Of a stretch of 44,966 nucleotides of DNA, positions 1 through 7,816 are shown piece after piece. Origin of the DNA: Deltaproteobacteria bacterium. GTDB lineage: Bacteria > Desulfobacterota > BSN033 > WVXP01. The translations under genes and the position numbers were made by a program. Numbering within the stretch: position 1 is the first letter of the stretch; every line of letters starts with the position of its first letter. The notes beneath the pieces are model-generated. The model was not told the DNA's origin. It saw only the letters and a list, made by a program, of their open reading frames with translations, and searched no databases. The stretch is taken from positions 1 to 44,966 of the forward strand of contig JAFDHF010000029.1 in NCBI GenBank assembly GCA_019308905.1, in the 5' to 3' direction.

Positions 1-12
1 TCTTCTTGGCAT
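1..12 (-). CDS. 5' end of a RAYT transposase gene, copy 1 (partial)
   Basis: Only the first four codons (MPRR) lie inside the window; the gene runs off the left edge on the minus strand. Its identity rests on the upstream sequence, which matches the leader of the RAYT remnant at 1350-1573. That remnant begins with the same MPRR, followed by the RAYT N-terminal hallmark TRIDPAGTIHHI. RAYTs are single-strand Y1 (HUH) transposases linked to REP-type palindromes. Whether this copy is intact cannot be judged from the window. Confidence 0.55.
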
Positions 13-76
13 ATGTCCATCGGACGATGGAAATTGACAAGAACAAGAAGAAAAGCATAAAATCATAGGCGTCCCC
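1..76. repeat. RAYT leader repeat, copy 1
   Basis: This stretch is repeated in the same orientation at 1562-1631 with a few substitutions and a roughly 6-base length difference. It covers the first codons of the RAYT gene (read on the minus strand), its untranslated leader, and the terminal 22-bp motif at 55-76. Just upstream of the start codon the minus strand carries a small palindrome (CCATC-GTCC-GATGG). The two copies flank the metallo-hydrolase gene. Confidence 0.8.
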
Positions 77-128
77 ATCTCTCACATCTCTCAACTCTAT
101 AATCAGCCATAGCCCTACTCCTGGGGAG

Positions 129-1118
129 TCAAAAACGATAGGTCGCCCCTGCCTTGAGTACCACAGTCTCTGCCTGAAGTTCTCTCTTCATGCGGCCGAG
201 GGCATGGTCGCAGGTATCGTGTCCCGAAAGATAAACCCTCTTGGGCCTCGCCCTATTAATCGAGGTAATGGTTTGGCTCAAGTCAGTATCGGTGATCTTG
301 CGCCAGGGAGGCTTACCCGTGCCCAGAATCCTCTGCAAGTGGATGCCTGCCCGGTTACCTCTACCCGTGGTTACAGGGAAGTGAAGCCCGCCACCTATGG
401 CATAAAGAGGCTCATTAGAAAGACGGGACACCATCTCCAGTATGACCTCAATAGTCGGGTGGCCACAGCCGGTGAAAACCACGAGGCCCCTGTTCTTGAG
501 GCGAGCAAGCAGCGCCTGTTCCTCCGTATGGCCGAGAAAGAAAAGACTCCTGGCCAGAGGGCCGGTTGAAGCGATTCCGGCAGCCAGTAGCTGTGGCCTT
601 TCAACCAACTTAGCCTTGAATCCCTTGGCTTCTGCTCTATCAGGGAGGAAGCAGGGCTTGGGCTTTTCCGGCTTTAGATTTTCTGGCACGGTGAGTTGCC
701 GGGTGCGCTGGGCACGGATGCCACCCATGTGGTCACAGTGAAGGTGAGAAATTGCCAAGGCATCTATCTGGTCGAGGCTGAAGCCTAGTCTGGCAGCATT
801 GTGTGCTAATGCCGGGTGGGCTGGACCAAAGCCGACATCGTATAGCATCGAGCCCAATTCGGTTCTGAAGAGGTAAGAAACACCGGCATCACCGATGAAG
901 CCCTCCTCGGCTTTCCATTCCACGAGTACCGTCATCTCTAAGGAATCGAGTTCGGGCATATTAAGAGGCCTAGCCTCGCCTATGCGTTTTTGGTTAAGCT
1001 CTGCAGCTCGGATTCGGCCCGTCTGAAACTGCCGGTTCCTGCTAATCAACCAGAGGGCAATAAGCGGGGAGGCCACAGCCAAGACCGGCCACCATGCGGG
1101 TGATACACGGAAAGCCAC
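129..1118 (-). CDS. Membrane-anchored MBL-fold metallo-hydrolase
   Basis: A 329-residue metallo-beta-lactamase-fold protein. The zinc motif HLHCDHMGG is at residues 125-133. The later segment FTGCGHPTIE and a C-terminal SGHDTCDHA histidine match the subfamily annotated as 7,8-dihydropterin-6-methyl-4-(beta-D-ribofuranosyl)aminobenzene-5'-phosphate synthase-like (COG1237). Residues about 9-25 are a hydrophobic helix with no obvious cleavage site, so the enzyme is probably membrane-tethered. The GTG start at 1118 is supported by GAGGAG about 8 bases upstream. The substrate cannot be predicted. The gene stands alone between two RAYT ends, so it may have been moved with, or trapped between, these elements. 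Confidence 0.85.
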   Translation of the reverse strand: MAFRVSPAWWPVLAVASPLIALWLISRNRQFQTGRIRAAELNQKRIGEARPLNMPELDSLEMTVLVEWKAEEGFIGDAGVSYLFRTELGSMLYDVGFGPAHPALAHNAARLGFSLDQIDALAISHLHCDHMGGIRAQRTRQLTVPENLKPEKPKPCFLPDRAEAKGFKAKLVERPQLLAAGIASTGPLARSLFFLGHTEEQALLARLKNRGLVVFTGCGHPTIEVILEMVSRLSNEPLYAIGGGLHFPVTTGRGNRAGIHLQRILGTGKPPWRKITDTDLSQTITSINRARPKRVYLSGHDTCDHALGRMKRELQAETVVLKAGATYRF

Positions 1119-1240
1119 TCCGAAATCTCCTCTCCCCTATGGCACGATTCTGGAGTAACCCTGTCGAAGTAATACCCACTGTGTATCATACGGGCGATGG
1201 GTTAACAAGGGTTTACTTCAAGATGGATTCGCGCCTCCGG

Positions 1241-1273
1241 AGGTTAGGGGACGCCTAAGGTTAGGGGACGCCT
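1241..1273 (+). repeat. 17-bp-period tandem repeat at a RAYT element end
   Basis: AGGTTAGGGGACGCCT occurs at 1241-1256 and again at 1258-1273, separated by one A. The second copy runs into the 22-bp element terminus at 1264-1285. It looks like a duplicated element end. The rest of 1119-1240, upstream of the hydrolase gene, shows no gene and no convincing promoter. Confidence 0.75.
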
Positions 1274-1631
1274 ATGATTTTATGCAAAACCTTATTGGCG
1301 ATCTTTCACAGACGGAAGTTAGTTTGAACAGCAATTTTCTCACCCCTCAACGATGCCCTACTGGCCCCTGACAGGAAATCCTCATGCGACGTGACAGCTC
1401 AACGGTGCTCATTCCCGGTTCACGATTGGCCCGGTGGCAAAGCAGACTTCGGGATTTGACAGTCTGGGGATCCTTGTGGCGGCCAAGGACAGTGGCAATG
1501 GACATGGTTGGGGATGACGGATGATGATGTGATGGATGGTACCGGCAGGATCTATCCTCGTTCTTCTTGGCATATGTCCATTGGACGATGCAAATTGACA
1601 AGAAATAAAGCATAAAATCATAGGCGTCCCC
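1264..1631. mobile_element. Degenerate RAYT-derived element (about 370 bp)
   Basis: The 22-bp sequence at 1264-1285 is exactly the reverse complement of 1610-1631; the same motif also occurs at 55-76. These inverted ends bracket a RAYT remnant (1350-1573). The size, inverted termini and internally deleted transposase fit a non-autonomous, MITE-like derivative of a RAYT element. The full-length relative may be the copy leaving the window at position 1. Confidence 0.7.
1350..1573 (-). pseudogene. RAYT (REP-associated Y1 transposase) remnant, deleted and frameshifted
   Basis: Starting at the ATG at 1573 the minus strand encodes MPRRTRIDPAGTIHHIIIRH, the usual RAYT N-terminus ending in the HUH region. 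The middle of the protein, including the expected catalytic tyrosine domain, is absent. In a different frame, 1439-1350 encodes a segment with REPGMSTVELSRRMRIS, which resembles the C-terminal helix-turn-helix of RAYTs. A full gene would be several hundred bases longer. The remnant can be no more than a substrate for a transposase supplied in trans. Confidence 0.75.
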
Positions 1632-1965
1632 AACTCCTTACAGCTCCTTACCGCAATAAGAGTCAAGAGCAGACTTGCCCCCTTCGATATTGACCCCTTC
1701 GATACTGATGGCCAATTCTGATCGTTTTCGTTTGAAACAAGAAGTGTCAGTCCATATCTGGCCGGCGCAGATAACTAGACCTGCCTTATCAGCCTGCGGA
1801 TCGTGTAGTGCCGGGTATTCCTGTTGCGAAAGCCGGAAACGCCTTTTGTTTACAAAAATTAAAGTCCCATAGCGCTTGATTTGTGCGGGATATCCTTGAG
1901 GATCTGGGCTCTGGATTTGGGGACAACGAAAGAGGGAGAATCCGGGGGGCAGGGTAAATTTTTTC
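1632..1965. other. Non-coding stretch between the RAYT remnant and the regulator promoter
   Basis: No open frame here resembles a known protein. A 15-bp sequence (CCCCTTCGATAYTGA) is tandemly duplicated at 1679-1708, and a small palindrome TTTTG-TTTA-CAAAA lies near 1850. Otherwise nothing is recognisable. Confidence 0.5.
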
Positions 1966-1994
1966 TTGACAAGTTTTTTTACTCCTAGTAAAGT
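1966..1994 (+). promoter_or_regulatory. Sigma-70-type promoter with overlapping palindromic operator
   Basis: TTGACA at 1966-1971, a 17-bp spacer and TAAAGT at 1989-1994 form a good promoter. A perfect 6-3-6 palindrome, TTTACT-CCT-AGTAAA, occupies 1978-1992. It covers the end of the spacer and four bases of the -10 box, a position where a bound repressor would block polymerase. The XRE-cupin regulator encoded immediately downstream is the natural candidate to bind it, which would give autoregulation and possibly control of the following operon. Confidence 0.7.
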
Positions 1995-2044
1995 CCTTGC
2001 CAACCTCTACGTTTCTATCAGGAAACCCCGGGGGGAAGAGCGAG

Positions 2045-2629
2045 TTGGAGGAAAGAGGGATTGTCGAAAAGATAAGGCGGATCAGGCGGAACAAGAGAAT
2101 CACCTTGAAGGAGCTGGCCGCGAGGACGGGATTGACCGAGGGGTATTTGTCCCGCATAGAGAATTCTGAAAGTGCCCCACCCATTTCCACTCTGGGTCGA
2201 ATCGCCCGGGGGTTGAACATCGATGTTTCCTACCTTCTCCTGTCCGGGAATGCGACCGAAGAGGGCAATCCGAATATCGTGGTTGTCAGAAAGAACGAGC
2301 TCAGCGAGGTTCATTCCTCCAAAACTCCCCACCAGAAAACGGTCTATGGATACCAGTACGAACCACTCGCCCATCAGAAGCAGGGGAAAAACATGGAGCC
2401 CTATATCCTGGTCCCGGATTTTGAGCCCGGAGAGGTGCTCCAACACGAAGGAGAGGAGTTCTTCTACGTGGTGAGGGGAACCATCGAGTTCTTCTATGGC
2501 ACTGAGAGATATACCCTCACAGAGGGAGACAGTGTCTATTTTGATGCGCATATTCCTCATAACGGGAGAAGTCTGGGGGAGGAAAAGGCGAGAGTGCTGA
2601 TTATCATCTATCCGTACAAGAGGTTATGA
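2045..2629 (+). CDS. XRE-family regulator with cupin sensor domain
   Basis: A 194-residue protein with an N-terminal XRE helix-turn-helix at about residues 6-60 (TLKELAARTGLTEGYLSRIE is the recognition region). A C-terminal cupin_2 domain contains the GEEFFYVVRGTIEF and GDSVYFDAHIPHN signatures. Such regulators usually bind a small carboxylate, amino acid or polyamine in the cupin. The TTG at 2045 was chosen because GGGGGGAAGAG lies just upstream. An in-frame TTG at 1997 would lie at or before the expected transcription start set by the -10 box at 1989-1994. The gene opens the catabolic array, with the dehydratase starting 36 bp downstream, so it probably controls that pathway. Confidence 0.88.
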   Translation: MEERGIVEKIRRIRRNKRITLKELAARTGLTEGYLSRIENSESAPPISTLGRIARGLNIDVSYLLLSGNATEEGNPNIVVVRKNELSEVHSSKTPHQKTVYGYQYEPLAHQKQGKNMEPYILVPDFEPGEVLQHEGEEFFYVVRGTIEFFYGTERYTLTEGDSVYFDAHIPHNGRSLGEEKARVLIIIYPYKRL

Positions 2630-2665
2630 AGCGCGAAGCCCGCTGCGTCTCGTGGAATCAGGGTA

Positions 2666-3826
2666 ATGGATTTTCAACAGATTCTGGCCGAGTTGGTGGC
2701 CACCCAAACCGACCCTCACACCAGGGCCCGGCAGTGGAAGTCAGCCAATCAGGGGACGGTCATCGCCCATCTCCTTCCGGACGTTCCAGAGGAAATCATC
2801 CACGCCTCGGGCGCCTTGCCCCTGGCTGTCACGGGCGTGGACAGGGGAACGTCTCTGGCTGAGAGTCATATCCCCTCCTTTATCTGCTCCCTTCTCAGAA
2901 ACCCTTTGGAGATGGCCCTGCGCAGGGAACTGGACTTCATCGACGGCATGGTGATTCCTTACGTTTGCGATTCTACGAGGGCATTCTCCCAGGTGTGGGA
3001 GGCCAACTTTCCGGATCTCTTTAATCATACCCTGTGGCTCCCAAAGAAGGTGAGCGGGGATTCGGCCAAGCAGTTCCTTTTTTCGGAGTTTATGAGGCTG
3101 AAAAAGAGGCTGGAAGTCTTCCTCGGCCGAGAAATTACCGACCAGAGTCTGCGCCACGCCATAGGGGTCTACAACCAGAACCGACGGCTTCTGAGACGGT
3201 TGTTCGCTCTGAGGAAAAAAGGGCGAATTCCCCTGCCCTATGCTGACTATCTGTCCGTTGTGAAGGCGTCGATGACGATGCCACGGGAGGACCACAACAC
3301 CCTCCTTGCCAGGCTGCTCGAGGGCCTGAAGGAGGAGTGCAGGCCCTGTGAGAAGGAGGAGTCGGTCAGGGTGTTTCTGCTTGGTAGTCTCGGTGAGCCT
3401 CACTCGGTCCTCACCCTTTTCGACGAGCTGGGAATGGATGTAGTCGATGATCATTTCTATGACGGTACCCGGTGTTTTCTCCAGGATGTGGATGAGGCGG
3501 TCGACCCCATGGAGGGTCTTGTGAGCCGGCAGCTCTCAAAGGCTCCTCTGAGCGGGTTCCATTATCAGGATGACCGCTGGAGACAATACCTTCTCGACAG
3601 AGTGAGAGACGGTCAGATTGAGGGAGTCGTATATTTCCCTTTGATGTATTGTGATCCCATGGAATTTGACTATCCTCTCATCAAAGGACTACTTGGCGAG
3701 ATGGGGATCCCCGTTCTTTTCTTGGAGACGGATTTCCACTCCGGATCCCTGGGACAGGTGAGGACGAGGCTCGAGGCCTTTGCCGAAATGTTGAGGGAGA
3801 AAAAGGATGAAAGCCTCCCGTGTTGA
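2666..3826 (+). CDS. 2-hydroxyacyl-CoA dehydratase, small subunit (HgdB/FldC/HadC family)
   Basis: A 386-residue member of the HGD-D/BcrC family (PF06050). Cysteines in the contexts SFIC (C74), YVCDS (C101) and MYCDP (C329) match the three conserved ligands of the subunit's iron-sulfur cluster. The C-terminal LETDF...GQVRTRLEAF block is also typical. The size is close to FldC/HadC. Family members form a heterodimer that dehydrates (R)-2-hydroxyacyl-CoA to (E)-2-enoyl-CoA by a ketyl-radical mechanism, after one-electron injection by an ATP-driven activator. The 3' end overlaps the next gene by 20 bp, which fits translational coupling to its partner. No activator gene is in the window. Benzoyl-CoA reductase subunits are relatives, but the partner size and companion genes favour a dehydratase. 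Confidence 0.85.
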   Translation: MDFQQILAELVATQTDPHTRARQWKSANQGTVIAHLLPDVPEEIIHASGALPLAVTGVDRGTSLAESHIPSFICSLLRNPLEMALRRELDFIDGMVIPYVCDSTRAFSQVWEANFPDLFNHTLWLPKKVSGDSAKQFLFSEFMRLKKRLEVFLGREITDQSLRHAIGVYNQNRRLLRRLFALRKKGRIPLPYADYLSVVKASMTMPREDHNTLLARLLEGLKEECRPCEKEESVRVFLLGSLGEPHSVLTLFDELGMDVVDDHFYDGTRCFLQDVDEAVDPMEGLVSRQLSKAPLSGFHYQDDRWRQYLLDRVRDGQIEGVVYFPLMYCDPMEFDYPLIKGLLGEMGIPVLFLETDFHSGSLGQVRTRLEAFAEMLREKKDESLPC

Positions 3827-5018
3827 GATCCAAACCCTCAGGCTCCTGAAGGATATCAATGCGAACCACTACGAAGCGGCCAGAGAGGCGGCCCGTCAGG
3901 GCAGGCCTGTGGGCTACGTCAGTGTCTTTGCACCTGCCGAGCTTCTCCTGGCCATGGATATCGTTTCCGTCTATCCGGAAAACCATGCTGTCTTTGTCCA
4001 GGCCCGTAAGATGACCACAGAAGTGGTCTCTCCCCTGGAGAGGTTGGGATACCAGCCTGGTCTTTGCAGCTACGCTCGGTGCGATATGGGCTCCACCTTC
4101 ACCGGGAAAAGCCCTGTTGGAGGACTGCCGAAACCCGACTTCTTCCTGACAACGAATGCGCAGTGCAGCACCCTGACCAAATGGTTCGAAAGGATGAGCG
4201 AGCATTTCGGTGTTCCCCTGTTTCTCATCGATGTTCCCTTCACCGGAGGGAAGCCGGACGACCAGCACTGCAAGGTGTTTGTCAGATCCCAAATCGCCGA
4301 GCTCATCGGGTTCCTGGAAGAGATCACGGGAAAATCCCTGGATCCTGAGAACCTGAGCCGAGTCGTAGAGATTTCGAATCAGACCACGCGGCTCTGGAAG
4401 GAGATCATCGAGTCGGCCATGCACGTGCCATCCCCGATTTCGGTTTTCGATCAGTTTATCAGCATGGCTCCCATCGTTGCCCAGAGGGGTACCATGGTCG
4501 CCTTGGAGTTCTACCAGACCTTGAAGGCTGAGATCGACGACCGTGTGACCAGAGGTATTGGGGTAGTCGACAATGAGAAGTACCGCCTCTATTGGGACAG
4601 TCTTCCTCTCTGGCATGAGCTCAAATGGCTGTCAGATCTGCTTGTCTCTTTTAAGGCCTGTCTGGTTTCGACGATCTACACCCTTCCCTGGGCGGACTTC
4701 TGGCTGGATCCAAAGGACCCGGTTTCGAGCTGGGTGGAACAGTACGTCCATTACTTTGACTGGCATCTGGATCGAAGGGTTGAGCTCGTTGTTCAACTGA
4801 AGGAGAAATACCGCCTCAATGGTTTCATCTTTCACAATGATCGAAGCTGCAAGATGTTTTCCACGGCTATCCCTGAAATCAGGAGAATCGTCCAGGAGAA
4901 AACCGGGGTTGCCGCGTACATCCTGGAGGGGGATCATGGTGATCCGAGATTCTATTCCAGGGAGCAAATCGAAAAGGGATTGACCTACTATTTTGAGATT
5001 CTTAGGGCAAGAGGATAA
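3807..5018 (+). CDS. 2-hydroxyacyl-CoA dehydratase, large subunit (FldB/HadB-like)
   Basis: A 403-residue partner of the preceding subunit, close in length to FldB and HadB. Cysteines at C87 (GLCSYAR), C120 (NAQCSTLTKWF) and C348 (NDRSCKMFS) fit cluster ligands; C92 is an extra nearby cysteine. The C-terminal EGDHGDPRFYSREQI block corresponds to the family's conserved 'GD..D.R.fs..q' region. The ATG at 3807 follows GGGAGAAAAAGG. With its partner it should form the [4Fe-4S]-bearing core that eliminates water from a 2-hydroxyacyl-CoA. The substrate is unknown; the flanking 2-hydroxyacid dehydrogenase and IorAB suggest an amino-acid-derived acid. Confidence 0.85.
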   Translation: MKASRVEIQTLRLLKDINANHYEAAREAARQGRPVGYVSVFAPAELLLAMDIVSVYPENHAVFVQARKMTTEVVSPLERLGYQPGLCSYARCDMGSTFTGKSPVGGLPKPDFFLTTNAQCSTLTKWFERMSEHFGVPLFLIDVPFTGGKPDDQHCKVFVRSQIAELIGFLEEITGKSLDPENLSRVVEISNQTTRLWKEIIESAMHVPSPISVFDQFISMAPIVAQRGTMVALEFYQTLKAEIDDRVTRGIGVVDNEKYRLYWDSLPLWHELKWLSDLLVSFKACLVSTIYTLPWADFWLDPKDPVSSWVEQYVHYFDWHLDRRVELVVQLKEKYRLNGFIFHNDRSCKMFSTAIPEIRRIVQEKTGVAAYILEGDHGDPRFYSREQIEKGLTYYFEILRARG

Positions 5019-5041
5019 CGCTCGGGAGGGGGAGCGCTGAA

Positions 5042-6028
5042 ATGAGGGAAGAAAGGTTGACCGTTTTGATCGGGGGACCTGGATTCATGGTCGAAGAGTA
5101 CGTCCGAATCGTGAGGGATCGTTTTCCCAAATTGAAGATTCTGCCTTACCCGGTCTTGACCGAGACAGACCAGAGCCAGGTTCCAGAGGGAGTCGAAGAG
5201 GTCGACATCATTGCCTCCTTCAATCCCTATCCTCGGACCATGGCCAGGATCAAGGCGTTGAAATGGTTTCAGGTGCTCATGACCGGGTATGAGCATGTTT
5301 TGAGAACCGGGTTGGTCCCCCCGGAGGTTCCCTTGACCACCACTGCGGGAACGGTTTCCATACCCATTGCCGAAGTCGTAATGGGCTATCTGCTCTTTTT
5401 TGTCAAGAAGTTCAAGGCCTCTCTGGAGAATCAGAGCCTCCGCAGAATGGACCGCATGCTGGGACAGATGAGGGAACTCCACGATCGCACCATCGGGATT
5501 CTGGGGCTGGGCAATATCGGCAAGGTGATCGCCAAAAAAGCCAAACTCGGGTTTGAGATGAGGGTTCTGGGATACGACAAGGTTGTCAAGGAGTGGGAGT
5601 ACGCTGACAGGATCTATCCTGTCGGCGGCCTCGACGAGGTGCTGAAGGCCGCTGACTTTCTGGTCATCTCCCTCAGCCTTACCGAGGAGACCAGAGGGCT
5701 CATCGGTGAAAGGGAACTGGGGCTCATGAAACCCACGGCCTATCTCGTGAATGTTGCCCGGGGAGAGATACTGGACAAGGAAGCCTTTACAAAGGCTTTA
5801 AGGGAACATTGGATTGCCGGGGCGGCCATCGACGTATTCTGGGGTGACCCGACCGCCTATGAGCTTGCAGAGGACGACGAGCTCTGGGGCCTGGACAACC
5901 TCTTCATCACGGCTCACAACGCCACGGGAACGGACCGGTATGTCATGAGGACGGCCGATCTTTTCTGCGATAACCTCGAGCGATTCATGAACGGTAGGGA
6001 TCTGATCAACCTGGTTGGAGGACGATAA
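5042..6028 (+). CDS. D-2-hydroxyacid dehydrogenase (NAD-dependent)
   Basis: A 328-residue 2-hydroxyacid dehydrogenase (PF00389/PF02826). The Rossmann motif GILGLGNIGKVIA begins near residue 151. The substrate arginine is in NVARGEILD, and the catalytic histidine is in ITAHNATGT. Where relatives such as SerA have a glutamate (AIDVFPTEP), this protein reads AIDVFWGDP, so the histidine's acidic partner appears to be aspartate. The expected role is reversible reduction of a 2-oxoacid to the (R)-2-hydroxyacid, the step that feeds 2-hydroxyacyl-CoA dehydratases in amino-acid fermentation (FldH, LdhA). It lies 23 bp downstream of the dehydratase, in the same operon. Confidence 0.85.
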   Translation: MREERLTVLIGGPGFMVEEYVRIVRDRFPKLKILPYPVLTETDQSQVPEGVEEVDIIASFNPYPRTMARIKALKWFQVLMTGYEHVLRTGLVPPEVPLTTTAGTVSIPIAEVVMGYLLFFVKKFKASLENQSLRRMDRMLGQMRELHDRTIGILGLGNIGKVIAKKAKLGFEMRVLGYDKVVKEWEYADRIYPVGGLDEVLKAADFLVISLSLTEETRGLIGERELGLMKPTAYLVNVARGEILDKEAFTKALREHWIAGAAIDVFWGDPTAYELAEDDELWGLDNLFITAHNATGTDRYVMRTADLFCDNLERFMNGRDLINLVGGR

Positions 6029-6133
6029 GCGGGTCGAAGCCATGAAGCCTTTTCTTGAGAAGAGAACACCGGAGTTCCAGGGACAGGACTCAGCCTCCAG
6101 GAGGAGCAGAACAGAGGAAAGGGGAGAATCGGG

Positions 6134-7774
6134 TTGATTGAGGATGCGAGGACTCTAGGGGAGCTGATCGACAGGGCCTCTGAGAACTGGCCCGACCACG
6201 AGGCGGTTGTCTACAAAGACGAGCGGATTACATACAGGGAGGTGCGGCAGCGGGCCAACAGGCTGGCTGCCTCGCTTCTGAGACTCGGGGTAAGAAAAGG
6301 GGATAAGATCTCCGTCCTCTTCACAAATCTCCCCCAGTGGTTTTATACGGAATACGCCGTAGATAAGATCGGCGGGGTCGTTGTTCCCCTTAACACACGC
6401 TATTCAGTCAAGGAACTGGAGTATATCCTGAGCCATTCGGACTCGACCACCCTGATCATGATGGACCGCTTCCAGAAGACGGACTATTTGGCCATGGTGA
6501 AAGAGATCTGCCCGGAACTGGAAGCATGCGCCCCAGGAGGTCTGAGGTCTCCAAGGCTCCCGTTTTTGAAAAACGTCATAGTATCTGGCGGGCAGCGGTA
6601 TGAAGGGACTATCGACTTCGCCGACCTCATGGGGGCAGGCGTAGCCGATACTGACCCCGAAGTCGTCATGGCTCAATCCAAGGTGGAACCTGAGGATATC
6701 GCCCACCTCCCCTATACGTCCGGGACAACGGGGGATCCGAAGGGCGTCATGACGACCCATCGGCAGTATCTCAGATTTAATCTGGGTTTTATCAATGGAA
6801 TCGGAGGATTCAGAGAAGACGACCGCTTGTGTGTTGCCGCCCCTTTCAGCCACAATTTTGGGAATTCCCAGGGGATTCTGACACCTGCCATATGCGGTGC
6901 CACATCTGTCCTGGTTGAGACTTTCGATGCCCGCAGGTGTCTGGAACTGATCGAAAGGGAGCGGTGCACATTCTTCGCGGGCAGCCCCACGATGTACGTC
7001 AGGATGCTCCGGGATGAGAATTTCTCGAAGTATGACCTGTCGTCTCTGCGTTCAGGGCTGATTGCCGCAGCACCGGCCCCTGTCACGGTCATTGAAGAGA
7101 TCCAGTCAAAAATGGGCATCAAAACCCTGGTCAACGGATACGGGATGACGGAAAACAGCGTGGGCACTTCCATGACCCGGCCTGGAGATCCCCCGGAGAT
7201 CCTCTCTGCGACGGTGGGGAGACCCCTGTGGCCTGATTACGAGGTGAAAGTGGTAGATGTGAAGACCGGAGCTGATCTGCCCGCCGGCCGGCAAGGAGAG
7301 TTATGTACCAGGGGGCCCCTGGTCATGAAAGGGTACTACAAGATGCCTGAAGAGACGGCGAAGCTCATCGACAGCCAGGGCTGGTTCCACACGGGAGACC
7401 TGGCAGTCATTGATGAGCAGGGTTATATCCGCATCACCGGTAGGTTGAGAGATGTATTCATGCCCGGGGGACTGAACGTATCGCCCGAGGAGGTCGAGGA
7501 CGTCCTGTACACCCACCCAAAGGTCAAACAGGTCGTTGTCCTGGGTGTACCCGATGACGACCTGGGAGAGGCAGGGGTGGCTTTTGTGCAGTTAAAGGCA
7601 GGACATGTGACCACGGATCGAGAGATCATCGATTTTTGCCGGGGCCGCCTGGCCGATTTCAAGATACCCAAGTACGTTCTGTTCACCCGAGATTTCCCTA
7701 TGACGTCGTCCGGAAAGGTTCGGCGGTTCATCCTGAGGGATCGGGCCATAAGGGAGTTAGGTCTTGAAGAGTGA
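6134..7774 (+). CDS. AMP-forming acyl-CoA ligase
   Basis: A 546-residue adenylate-forming enzyme. The P-loop LPYTSGTTGDPKGVMTTH is near residue 193, followed by GYGMTENS and the hinge motif GRLRDVFMPGGLNVSPEEVE. The C-terminal catalytic lysine is in TSSGKVRRF, near residue 527. It should form acyl-CoA from a free acid with ATP going to AMP and PPi. In context it could load the 2-hydroxyacid, or recapture a free acid, as an alternative to the CoA-transferase used by FldA/HadA systems. A TTG start at 6134 preceded by GGGGAGAA gives the full-length protein. The 105-bp upstream gap holds no recognisable gene. Confidence 0.88.
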   Translation: MIEDARTLGELIDRASENWPDHEAVVYKDERITYREVRQRANRLAASLLRLGVRKGDKISVLFTNLPQWFYTEYAVDKIGGVVVPLNTRYSVKELEYILSHSDSTTLIMMDRFQKTDYLAMVKEICPELEACAPGGLRSPRLPFLKNVIVSGGQRYEGTIDFADLMGAGVADTDPEVVMAQSKVEPEDIAHLPYTSGTTGDPKGVMTTHRQYLRFNLGFINGIGGFREDDRLCVAAPFSHNFGNSQGILTPAICGATSVLVETFDARRCLELIERERCTFFAGSPTMYVRMLRDENFSKYDLSSLRSGLIAAAPAPVTVIEEIQSKMGIKTLVNGYGMTENSVGTSMTRPGDPPEILSATVGRPLWPDYEVKVVDVKTGADLPAGRQGELCTRGPLVMKGYYKMPEETAKLIDSQGWFHTGDLAVIDEQGYIRITGRLRDVFMPGGLNVSPEEVEDVLYTHPKVKQVVVLGVPDDDLGEAGVAFVQLKAGHVTTDREIIDFCRGRLADFKIPKYVLFTRDFPMTSSGKVRRFILRDRAIRELGLEE

Positions 7775-7816
7775 GAGCCGGTTACGAGATTTCAGTCGCC
7801 TTCATGGAGGCCAATC

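Noticed and set aside
1185-1208. Promoter of the metallo-hydrolase gene (TATGAT on the minus strand with TTGTTA)
   Set aside because: The two boxes are only 12 bp apart and no better -35 is present.
1638-2003. Minus-strand 121-codon frame upstream of the regulator
   Set aside because: No ribosome site and no recognisable family; it would run antisense through the regulator promoter.
2666-5018. Benzoyl-CoA reductase BcrB/BcrC
   Set aside because: The family is shared, but there are no BcrA/BcrD ATPase subunits, ferredoxin or ring-cleavage genes. Subunit sizes and the 2-hydroxyacid dehydrogenase neighbour fit a 2-hydroxyacyl-CoA dehydratase better.
6042-6137. A 31-codon open frame overlapping the ligase start
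   Set aside because: It has no ribosome site, no recognisable sequence and only a chance-like overlap with the TTG start.
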